Made by a program: the position numbers and the translations under genes
DNA from: Chengkuizengella sp. SCS-71B
Lineage (GTDB): Bacteria; Bacillota; Bacilli; Paenibacillales; KCTC-33759
Assembly (NCBI RefSeq): GCF_040100845.1
Contig: NZ_JAZHSH010000001.1
Span: 744,001 to 808,000, forward strand
Direction: 5' to 3'
DNA length: 64,000 nt
In this document: positions 53,362 through 60,644 of the stretch, one piece after another
Position numbering within the stretch: the first letter of the stretch is position 1
How the letters are laid out: every line of letters begins with the position of its first letter
Notes under the pieces: generated by a model
What the model was told of the DNA's origin: nothing
The model's database searches: none
What the model saw: only the letters and a program-made list of their open reading frames with translations

Positions 53362-55791
53362 ATGAAAGACATATCAATTAAAGGTGCAAGAGTGCATAAT
53401 CTAAAGGGAATTGACGTGTCTATTCCTAAAAACAAGCTTATAGTTGCTACTGGTGTCAGTGGATCTGGTAAATCTAGCCTTGTGTTCGATATTATATTTG
53501 AGGAAGGACGCAGACAATACCTGCAATCTTTAGGTATACTTTCTGAAATTGACAAGGAGGACAAGTTCGACAGCATAACTGGCATAGGTCCTACAGTGGC
53601 TGTACAACAAAATATCATTCGTCAGAGTAATTCGCGTTCAACGGTAGGTTCGAAGACCAATATTTTGAATTTGCTTGGATTACTTTATGCAGGTGAAGGC
53701 CAAATATCCTGTTTTTCTTGTTCAACACCTGTAGATGATAATCTTACCTGTAAAACTTGTGGAAATATAGAGGAACGCTTGCAAGCAAAATATTTTTCAT
53801 ATAATGATCAAAATGGTATGTGCATAAAGTGTAAAGGTCATGGGATAACCTTTGAAATTAATATGGAAAAACTGATTCCAAACAAAAATACAACATTGGA
53901 ACAAGTTTATGATGCTGTTGGTTTAACTCCAGGTTACAGGAAATTGCTATTCAAGAAGTTCAAGTATTATTTAAAAATGCCTTTCATACAAATACCAGTT
54001 GAAGTCCAAACAGAAATCCTTTATGGTCATCATGTCGATAGTAACAATGAAAAACGAAGCTATTGCTTGTCAAGACTTTTCAAAGGACGTCTTTACAGGA
54101 ATGGAGAGGATCTTAACGGAATTTATGAAATGTCTGTTTGTACTGAATGCCATGGTTTTAGAATTGGAGAGGAATCACAAAGAGTCCTTCTAAATGGCAA
54201 ACATATTGGTAAACTTGGAGTAATGACGATAAATGAATTAAGACAATTCCTCGACGAATTGTCAAAACAAGAGACTTTATCTACTTTTGGCAAAAATATT
54301 TTGGAAGACATACTTTTAAAAACCAACCATCTGATTAAATATCAATTGGGACATCTTTCTTTGTATCGGGAGATGCCAACACTCAGTGGCGGTGAAATAC
54401 AAAGATTATTTCTCAATTCCCATCTTGAAACCAAAATGGATTCACTCATATATATACTTGATGAACCGACAGCAGGTTTGCATGAATCCGAAAAGAGTGA
54501 ACTATTAAAATCAATTCATGAACTAAAAGAATTGGGTAACACTGTTATTGTAGTAGAACATGATATAAATATAATAAAAATGGCTGAACATATTATAGAT
54601 ATAGGACCAAAAGCTGGAGTCGAAGGCGGTCAGGTCATTTATCAGGGAGATTTAGAAGGACTATTACAATGCAAAGATTCAATAACCGGCATGTACCTTT
54701 CAGTTGAGAATTTCGCCTCTAATAGATCAATAAAACATTCTTTGGAAAATGAACCTACACATTACATTACTATCCGAAATGCCAAAACAAATAATCTCAA
54801 AAATGTCACAGTATCAATACCTTTAGGAGGTATTATAGGGGTAGCAGGAGTATCTGGAAGCGGCAAAAGCTCGCTTATTTCTGATACACTTATCCCTCTT
54901 CTGAAAAACTATTTCCGTGATCAAGGAAATAGTAGTAAAAATGACATTGAAGAAAGTAATATTAATGGAGATCACGAGATTGTAATGGTTAAAACCGTTG
55001 CAGAGAGATTGGAAGGAATGCAACACATCTCAGGATATACTGAAGTGTCTCAAGCACCTATTGGAAGGAATATGAACTCAAATTCTGTGACCTATATCGG
55101 GATTTGGGATAAAATACGTAAACTATTTGCCAATAAAATCGAAGCTGTGCAACAACAATTATCTGCAGGCCATTTTTCATTCAATTCCAAAGGAGCATGT
55201 ATTGAGTGTGGTGGCAGTGGGGTAGAAACAATTTGGTTGGGCGGAAATTTAACTACAGAAGTTACTTGTAGAGAATGTCAAGGTAAAAGGTATAATAATG
55301 ATGCTTTATCTGTTAAATATAACGATAAAAATATCTTTGAAGTTCTCGAAATGAATGTTTCAGAGGCTATTACATTCTTCCAAGAAGAAGCAGTGATTAC
55401 AGCAAAATTAAAATTGCTAGATCGAATTGGAATGGGATATATAAAGCTAGGTCAACCAACCCCTACTTTTAGTGGCGGAGAAGCGCAAAGAATAAAACTT
55501 GCAAAGGAAATTGGTAAAAGACGAAAGGGCAATATTCTTTATGTGTTAGATGAACCTACTACTGGATTAAGTTTACATGACACAGCAAAACTAATTCAAT
55601 TGTTAGATGAATTAGTAGAGAAAGGAAATTCTGTTATCGTCATTGAACATGATCCAGTTGTTCTTCATTCTTGCGATTGGATTGTTGAATTGGGTCCACA
55701 TGGTGGAGCAAATGGTGGTGAGATTATAGCAGAAGGTTCACCACAAACGCTAAAGAATAATCTTAATTCTGTTACCGGGAGGTATCTGTAA
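53362..55791 (+). CDS. UvrA-like ABC ATPase (short UvrA2 type)
   Basis: 809 aa. Walker A motifs VATGVSGSGKSSLVFDIIFE (about 31) and GVAGVSGSGKSSLISDT (about 495). ABC signatures LSGGEIQRLF (340) and FSGGEAQRIK (703), with DEPTAGLH and DEPTTGLS. The zinc modules CFSCSTPVDDNLTCKTC, CIKCKGHG and CIECGGSG are kept. Housekeeping UvrA is about 940-960 aa; this one is shorter in the N-terminal inserts that contact UvrB, as in UvrA2/DrrC proteins linked to resistance against DNA-binding drugs. RBS AAAGAGGTGATTG. The next gene starts at the base after the stop. Confidence 0.9.
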   Translation: MKDISIKGARVHNLKGIDVSIPKNKLIVATGVSGSGKSSLVFDIIFEEGRRQYLQSLGILSEIDKEDKFDSITGIGPTVAVQQNIIRQSNSRSTVGSKTNILNLLGLLYAGEGQISCFSCSTPVDDNLTCKTCGNIEERLQAKYFSYNDQNGMCIKCKGHGITFEINMEKLIPNKNTTLEQVYDAVGLTPGYRKLLFKKFKYYLKMPFIQIPVEVQTEILYGHHVDSNNEKRSYCLSRLFKGRLYRNGEDLNGIYEMSVCTECHGFRIGEESQRVLLNGKHIGKLGVMTINELRQFLDELSKQETLSTFGKNILEDILLKTNHLIKYQLGHLSLYREMPTLSGGEIQRLFLNSHLETKMDSLIYILDEPTAGLHESEKSELLKSIHELKELGNTVIVVEHDINIIKMAEHIIDIGPKAGVEGGQVIYQGDLEGLLQCKDSITGMYLSVENFASNRSIKHSLENEPTHYITIRNAKTNNLKNVTVSIPLGGIIGVAGVSGSGKSSLISDTLIPLLKNYFRDQGNSSKNDIEESNINGDHEIVMVKTVAERLEGMQHISGYTEVSQAPIGRNMNSNSVTYIGIWDKIRKLFANKIEAVQQQLSAGHFSFNSKGACIECGGSGVETIWLGGNLTTEVTCRECQGKRYNNDALSVKYNDKNIFEVLEMNVSEAITFFQEEAVITAKLKLLDRIGMGYIKLGQPTPTFSGGEAQRIKLAKEIGKRRKGNILYVLDEPTTGLSLHDTAKLIQLLDELVEKGNSVIVIEHDPVVLHSCDWIVELGPHGGANGGEIIAEGSPQTLKNNLNSVTGRYL

Positions 55792-56862
55792 ATGAAAACT
55801 GCCACTAGAAACTACTGGCCAACCAAGGAATGGAAGACTATTGAACCTATATCTGTAGGAATCGAACCTAAAAAGCTTACAGAATTAGAGGAAAGGATAA
55901 AGTCTAGTTATAAAAATATCAATGGAATAGTAGTTGTAAGAAAAGGTTATGTAGCCTTTGAAAAGTACTATAACGGATACAGTCTTCTTGATACACACAA
56001 CGTAGCGTCAGTTACAAAAAGTATTATATCTGCATTGATTGGCATCGCAATAGATTCAGAATATATAAAAAGTGTTGACCAAAAAGTATTAGACTTTTTT
56101 CCTGAGTATGTTACGAGTGGAGAAGATATTCCAAAAAGAGCAGTTACCATAAAACAACTTCTAACAATGACTGCACCTTTTGCTTTTTCTTGGAAAGGAA
56201 ATCAAGGTGGAAAAGAACCGTTGGATCGAATGCGAAGACAACGAGATTGGGTAAAATATTCATTAGATTTAATGGGAGGAAAAGCTCAGTCGGGAGTGTT
56301 TCAATATAGTACCGCAGGAACTCATCTTCTTTCAGCTATTATAACCCGTATTACAGGAAAAAGTTCTCGTGAGTTTGCAAATGAACATTTATTCAAACCT
56401 ATTGGAATGAAAGAAATTCCGGATCATGAGATCAAATCATATACTTTAGACAATGTATTTGGTAAAAATGTTACTGGGTGGATTAAAGATCCTAGCGGAA
56501 ATTCGTCAGGAGGGTTTGGATTGACTCTAACTCCCAGGGATATGGCACGATTTGGATTCTTATATTTAAATAGAGGTAATTGGAACAACAAACAAATGAT
56601 TTCAGAAAAATGGATTGAAGAATCCACCACTATGCACTCAGAGACAATGATTGATAAAACGATGGCTAAATACGGATATCTATGGTGGCTTAGGGAAGAG
56701 GCCGGAAATTCCATGTCCCTGGCATTGGGAGATGGCGGAAATGTAATTTGCTGTAATCCTGAAAAAGATCTAGTTGTTGTAATTGCATCTAAAATCGTCA
56801 AAAACTCACCTGATAAATGGCCACTAATTAAGGAATATGTACTTCCAGCTCTTATCAATTAA
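55792..56862 (+). CDS. beta-lactamase-fold serine hydrolase (class C-like)
   Basis: 356 aa. The catalytic SxxK is in HNVASVTKSIISALIGIAID near residue 76. The YxN-like site reads FQYSTAGTHLLSAIITRI, with Tyr kept and Asn replaced by Thr. The third motif region is GDGGNVICCNPEKD. There is no signal peptide, so it acts in the cytoplasm, unlike secreted beta-lactamases. Members hydrolyse esters, amides or D-amino peptides. It shares an operon with the UvrA-like gene with zero spacing, so the two may act in one detoxification path (inferred). Confidence 0.88.
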   Translation: MKTATRNYWPTKEWKTIEPISVGIEPKKLTELEERIKSSYKNINGIVVVRKGYVAFEKYYNGYSLLDTHNVASVTKSIISALIGIAIDSEYIKSVDQKVLDFFPEYVTSGEDIPKRAVTIKQLLTMTAPFAFSWKGNQGGKEPLDRMRRQRDWVKYSLDLMGGKAQSGVFQYSTAGTHLLSAIITRITGKSSREFANEHLFKPIGMKEIPDHEIKSYTLDNVFGKNVTGWIKDPSGNSSGGFGLTLTPRDMARFGFLYLNRGNWNNKQMISEKWIEESTTMHSETMIDKTMAKYGYLWWLREEAGNSMSLALGDGGNVICCNPEKDLVVVIASKIVKNSPDKWPLIKEYVLPALIN

Positions 56863-56893
56863 GTATTTCTCAACCAAATGTGGAGGTGACGAG

Positions 56894-57037
56894 ATGGGAT
56901 TTTCAATAACATTTGCAATTATTATTTTAGTATTTTCTTTAATAATTGCTTACATGTTCAGTTATAGTAAATCAAAGAAAATAAAATATATTCATTTGGG
57001 GAATCACTACAATGATATCAATAGCCCCACTCGATAG
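56894..57037 (+). CDS. 47-aa single-helix membrane protein
   Basis: TGGAGGTGA (56881-56889) supports ATG 56894. The protein is one membrane helix (ITFAIIILVFSLIIAYMFSY) and a basic tail. The last residues lie in the overlap with the convergent remnant at 57018, so the C-terminus may be altered by an old junction. Function unknown. Confidence 0.55.
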   Translation: MGFSITFAIIILVFSLIIAYMFSYSKSKKIKYIHLGNHYNDINSPTR

Positions 57038-57572
57038 GAATAACCCAACCACTCCTATGGATGGATACCTTTTGTTTTTTTGCACCATGAAATGCCCCTT
57101 TTTTCGCTAAAGAGTTTATAGTTGTTTTACTCACTGATAATTCTTGCGAAGCTTGGACAGCAGAGAGATATCCTTTGGGTGGTTTAATAGAGTTTAAATA
57201 TTCGGTCACATATTCCCTTCGGATATAGCGAACATCATTGATGACTTCAACCTCAGTCAGGACATTCTTTGATATCAACTTACTTACCCAAGATACTCCA
57301 ATGGATAAATATTCAGCTGTTTCATTCATTGAAAAAAATCCTTCAGGTGAAGAGAGTGACTGAAGATATTAATCTACTGATTTTGAAGGGATGATCCATG
57401 AATGACCACGTTTCTTTGCCCCTGAGAATGTGCCTCTTCTTATAAGTTTACCAACCCAAAGTTCAGTTAGATTAAGTTGTTTGGCAATTCCACTCGTAGT
57501 TAGATAACCATCTGGAATAGTTCTGGGATTATTGCAAAAAATCCCAATGGAACATGGAATGCAATGGAACAT
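57018..57572 (-). pseudogene. excisionase-type multi-HTH protein with in-frame stop
   Basis: Read on the minus strand, GYLTTSGIAKQLNLTELWVG with RRGTFSGAKKRGHSWIIP is one MerR/excisionase-like HTH unit ending at TAA 57371-57369. Thirteen codons later, in the same frame, ATG 57329 opens FSMNETAEYLSIGVSWVSKL and then GYLSAVQASQELSVSKTTIN with GWVIP. Joined through the stop this is one gene of at least three similar HTH units. The first 20 or so residues (57572 to about 57520) overlap a toxin remnant on the other strand, so the true 5' end is missing. Likely left from a mobile element. Confidence 0.65.
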
Positions 57573-57845
57573 ATATTGAGGGATTCTAATAAAAGCGCAT
57601 GGCAGGATGACCCATGGATTTCAACAACTACTGATCTTGAGGTAGCAAGAGGGTTTGACCAAGGTAATGGAATTATTGCAATTGATCTGGATAAAGTATC
57701 AAGTGAAAAAGTTTATCAATTTGAAAATTATAGTATGGATGGTGATACAAATGAAAAAATAGCGTATCAAAGAGCTGTATGGTCAAGGGAAGTATCAATT
57801 TATCAATATATAGAAAGAGAGGCTATTATAGGATATGTTAAGTGA
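57504..57845 (+). pseudogene. polymorphic toxin C-terminal fragment (ADP-ribosyltransferase-like look)
   Basis: The frame reads GIIAKNPNGTWNAMEHILRD, AWQDDPWISTTTDLEVARGF, GIIAIDLDKV and WSREVSIYQYIEREAIIGYV, open from 57504 but without start codon and RBS for this part. The WISTT strand and the final E-V..I...EAI strand are as in C-terminal toxin domains of RHS/LXG-type proteins, some of which are ADP-ribosyltransferases; this assignment is from pattern memory. The N-terminal delivery part is missing. It overlaps the next gene by 11 nt, the usual link to an immunity gene. Confidence 0.55.
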
Positions 57846-58167
57846 ATCAAAAGAAGTAGAAATATTGAATATTGTTGAAGATTTACAAGAGCTATGTGTA
57901 GGCTTTCTACCAGATATAATGAATAGTAAAACAGTAAACGAAGATCTAGAAAAGCAACTTTATATGCATCTAACAAAGCTAAAAGAGTTAATACAAGATG
58001 AAAAGTACATTCCGAGGGAGATTTCTGGATTCTTATTTTCAATATATTTAATAATTGCTTCAGAAGCAGAACATCTTAAATCACCTATCGAAAATAGACC
58101 ACTTTTTATGTTAGTTGCAAAATTACAAGTTTACTTACAGGATATTTTTGGGAAAAGTAAAATATAG
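57835..58167 (+). CDS. likely immunity protein for the toxin fragment
   Basis: 110 aa, acidic, all-helical by appearance (SESKEVEILNIVEDLQELCV, DLEKQLYMHLTKLKELIQDE), no signal peptide. It starts inside the last codons of the toxin fragment (ATG 57835), so translation is coupled, and the gene is intact whereas the toxin is not. No known immunity family recognised. It may remain as an orphan protecting against sister-cell toxin. Confidence 0.6.
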   Translation: MLSESKEVEILNIVEDLQELCVGFLPDIMNSKTVNEDLEKQLYMHLTKLKELIQDEKYIPREISGFLFSIYLIIASEAEHLKSPIENRPLFMLVAKLQVYLQDIFGKSKI

Positions 58168-58181
58168 GAGTGAAAGATTAC

Positions 58182-58622
58182 ATGACTATATATTTTTATA
58201 AAATAAACGAAACTTATGGGTGTTTTTCAAATTTTTCAAAACATGGATTCATGCTAGACAATAAGTATTGGGCTACAAGTGAACACTATTTTCAAGCATA
58301 TAAATTTAAAGGAACGATTCATGAAGAGTTAGTTAGAAATGCAAAATCTCCTATGGATGCTGCTAACATCGGAAGGGATCGAAGTCTTCCACTTAGATCA
58401 GATTGGGATTTAGTGAAAGACGATGTTATGAGAAAAGCAGTACATGCTAAGTTTTCTGTCCATGAAGATATAAAGGAAATACTAATATCAACGGGTGATC
58501 AAGAAATTGTTGAAAAGACAACAAAAGATTATTATTGGGGCTGTGGTAGTGATGGAACTGGTAAAAATATGCTTGGTAAAATATTAATGGAAGTTAGAGA
58601 TAAAATCTTAACTGAGATTTAA
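58182..58622 (+). CDS. NADAR family protein (YbiA-like)
   Basis: 146 aa with the NADAR motifs YGCFSNFSKHGFMLDNKYWA, TSEHYFQAYKF, NAKSPMDAANIGRDR and DYYWGCGSDGTGKNMLGKIL. Length is normal for YbiA-like single-domain members. The family hydrolyses N-glycosidic bonds of riboflavin intermediates and, in newer work, removes ADP-ribose from guanine. ATG 58182 is preferred over GTG 58170 because ATAGGAG lies 58164-58170. It follows the likely immunity gene by 14 nt, so toxin, immunity and NADAR look like one unit. Confidence 0.88.
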   Translation: MTIYFYKINETYGCFSNFSKHGFMLDNKYWATSEHYFQAYKFKGTIHEELVRNAKSPMDAANIGRDRSLPLRSDWDLVKDDVMRKAVHAKFSVHEDIKEILISTGDQEIVEKTTKDYYWGCGSDGTGKNMLGKILMEVRDKILTEI

Positions 58623-58632
58623 ATGAACTTTG

Positions 58633-58672
58633 AATAAATCCACGATAATCTAATATTATTGTGGATTTATTT
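58633..58672. terminator. terminator after NADAR gene
   Basis: AATAAATCCAC-ATAAT pairs with ATTAT-GTGGATTTATT. T-rich on both sides. The following 58673-59076 is AT-rich with no supported gene. Confidence 0.82.
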
Positions 58673-59076
58673 GTTGTTTTTATTGTTTATTAAGATTTAA
58701 ATTGTAAGTAATTTGAATTCAAACGGAACTTGGTAAACGTCTAATCTTTTTAAATCGTTTGACTTAGTAATCGTTTATTTCATTCTCTTGTAACAAAAAC
58801 GTTCTTTTTTGTTACATTCATACTGTCAATCTTAAGAACAGCTACAATCGTTGATATAACTGTAACTAAAATATGTAACAAAAAGATTTGTAACAATAGT
58901 TTAAATCTATCATTTTTGATACAATATTGTTAAAAGACTTGCGGTAATATGTCAATTGAAAAATAAAAGAATATGAAGTTGTTAAAGATCAATTTGCTTA
59001 AAAAAGACATCAAGAAACTAGACCAGAAATTAATGTAATTTATTGGAAGGTGGTAAAAGGTAGAGAAGGGTGAAAG

Positions 59077-59271
59077 CTATAGACAGATGTTGATTCTAAC
59101 CCAATCTTCAATCTCTACATGGGTTATAAATTTTAATAGTCGTTCTTTTAACACGGTAGCACCAGGAAAATCATTGGAAACCGTAAAGGCATCAAGTTTG
59201 TTGCCTTCACCATCTAGAAAACACACTTTCATATCAAACGAACTAACATCTAAACCAACAAATAATCTCAT
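59077..59271 (-). pseudogene. IS110 family transposase, N-terminal fragment
   Basis: RBS AAAGGAGGT and ATG 59271 start RLFVGLDVSSFDMKVCFLDG, then GNKLDAFTVSNDFPGATVLK. This is the RuvC-like DEDD start of IS110 transposases with the first catalytic Asp (GLDVS). After about 50 residues homology ends and the frame closes at 59077. At least 80 percent of the gene and the right end are missing. Confidence 0.85.
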
Positions 59272-59301
59272 GGGAGAGACCTCCTTTCGATTTAGAATCA
59301 T

Positions 59302-59557
59302 TAGGCTATCTTGGACGTCTTGAGATATCTATAGTGTGTACGCCGACCAACAACCTCGTGTATAAGAGCTCTACCTGAATCGAAAGCCCCTAGAACTACT
59401 ACATCTAGGTTCGAGGGTCAGGATGCTCAGCCTGCGAGTAGGGAGTCCCGCGCGTTCACTGAGAAACAGTCTTTCATTGTGGTAAATCCACAGGAGAGGG
59501 AAGAATTGCCCCAAATGATCCTATGATCATTATCTAGAAATATCTTAAGACGTCCAA
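59302..59557 (-). ncRNA. IS110 non-coding end, candidate bridge RNA region
   Basis: The 256 nt before the transposase start are richer in GC than all surroundings and full of hairpins, for example AATGATC / GATCATT (59514-59531) and CCTAGA / CATCTAGG type pairs. An outer stem joins TTGGACGTCTTGAGATAT (59311-59328) with its inverted copy at 59540-59557 (17 of 18 positions). IS110 elements of the non-IS1111 group carry their bridge RNA in this left end. The RNA call is by position and structure only. Confidence 0.5.
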
Positions 59558-59752
59558 GTTTTTTTTGGTCGCTCGAGAAATAAAAGAATAAAAATAAACA
59601 GGTTTTTATATTTGAAAATGAATCTGTTGTTTTACAAATAAATAAATAAAAATACTAATTTTTTAAAATATCAAGCTAAGTATATTTTGTATCTTTAGTG
59701 GTCATATACAAATAACTATATGATACAAAGGGGTTTATTCAAGCTTGCTTAA

Positions 59753-59785
59753 TTTGAAAAAGCTCCCACATATCAAGTGGAAGCT
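59753..59785 (-). terminator. minus-strand terminator after RNA element C
   Basis: On the minus strand AGCTTCCAC and GTGGGAGCT (one G-T pair) form a stem followed by TTTTTC. It would end transcripts from the 95-aa gene and RNA element C. 59558-59752 holds no gene. Confidence 0.65.
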
Positions 59786-59889
59786 AGGTGAAAAATGCTA
59801 TATTTTTATAAGCTTGGATATTTACCAAATTTTTTTCTACAAATTGAAATTTAAAAATATACCATTTTAAATTTATCCTATTTATTTTT

Positions 59890-59955
59890 TTAGATCACAA
59901 CGGATAACAGCATGTTGATTTATCCCAAACCAGTTATGCCTTGCTTTGTGTCTAA
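59890..59955 (-). ncRNA. structured RNA element, copy C (3' of 95-aa gene)
   Basis: The minus-strand layout is that of copy A. P1 is TTAGA / TCTAA (ends 59951-59955 and 59890-59894). P2 is GCAT / ATGC (59936-59939 and 59910-59913). P3 is GGATAA / TTATCC (59920-59925 and 59902-59907), crossing P2. P1 and P3 use other base pairs than A and B. No ORF lies between it and the terminator at 59785, so it is either a 3' UTR element of the 95-aa gene or has lost its own gene. Confidence 0.55.
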
Positions 59956-59972
59956 TATATAGTTTCTTAATT

Positions 59973-60260
59973 TTATGACAATATCACTTGCCAATTACCT
60001 TTGAGGTCTCCCTCATACACTGTTAAAACCTTACTATTTTTTATAATCAATGCTATCTGATCTTCATAACTATATAAAACAAGTGCATCTGTTTCTATGT
60101 CTAAATATGGAACACCATAAGCCATAGTTTCAGCATATTGTTGTTCAGAAATCTCTCTGCTATGAGCCTGTGCGAGAGCGTGACTTGTTGCCACAAAATA
60201 AGTTTTTTCACCTTCAGTAATATCATTGTAAATTAATTTTATTACGTCTTCATTTAGCAT
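59973..60260 (-). CDS. 95-aa hypothetical protein between two RNA elements
   Basis: The protein begins LNEDVIKLIYNDITEGEKTY and contains ISEQQYAETMAYGVPYLDIE and ALVLYSYEDQIALIIKNSKV. It is a small soluble mixed alpha/beta fold without signal peptide. RBS TAGGAGGTAATT precedes the ATG. I do not recognise a family. It is enclosed by element B (5', about 100 nt before the start) and element C (3'). Its sequence is not related to the 24396 protein, which has the same RNA element in its leader. Confidence 0.65.
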   Translation of the reverse strand: MLNEDVIKLIYNDITEGEKTYFVATSHALAQAHSREISEQQYAETMAYGVPYLDIETDALVLYSYEDQIALIIKNSKVLTVYEGDLKGNWQVILS

Positions 60261-60359
60261 AATATTAATTACCTCCTATTAAGGTTCCTACTAACAAGTA
60301 TTAAAAAACATACCCATACTATTAAGTCATTGTTAGAGAACCAAATATTATTTTATATT

Positions 60360-60427
60360 TAGAGATCACAAGGGATATTTCGCATATTGGTCTATCCGAA
60401 GCCAACTATGCTATTTTTGTATCTCTA
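60360..60427 (-). ncRNA. structured RNA element, copy B (5' of 95-aa gene)
   Basis: Minus strand: P1 TAGAGAT / ATCTCTA (60421-60427 and 60360-60366, 7 bp), P2 GCATA / TATGC (60407-60411 and 60382-60386), P3 GGATA / TATCC (60393-60397 and 60373-60377), with P2 and P3 crossing. The single-stranded parts resemble copy A (GTTGG before P3, GACC after it on the RNA strand). It lies about 100 nt before the ATG at 60260. Confidence 0.58.
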
Positions 60428-60644
60428 TCTATAAAGGCTATTTAAGATATCAAAAAACAACCTTAACAATGTATATCCGACTTTATATCTACAAGTCTAC
60501 GTGAATCAAAAAGGTAATTATTTATAAGGAATTTTTAAAGATACATGAAACTTTTACCTGTTAATCACGTACCTAGACTATTGGAAAAATAGAAGGGGAG
60601 TGCTATGAGGAAGTGGATAAATCTCAAAGAGGATGTGATATTGT

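Noticed and set aside
53090-53365. 91-codon frame with TTG start before the UvrA-like gene
   Set aside because: No Shine-Dalgarno site, no recognisable domain, and overlap with the RBS of the next gene.
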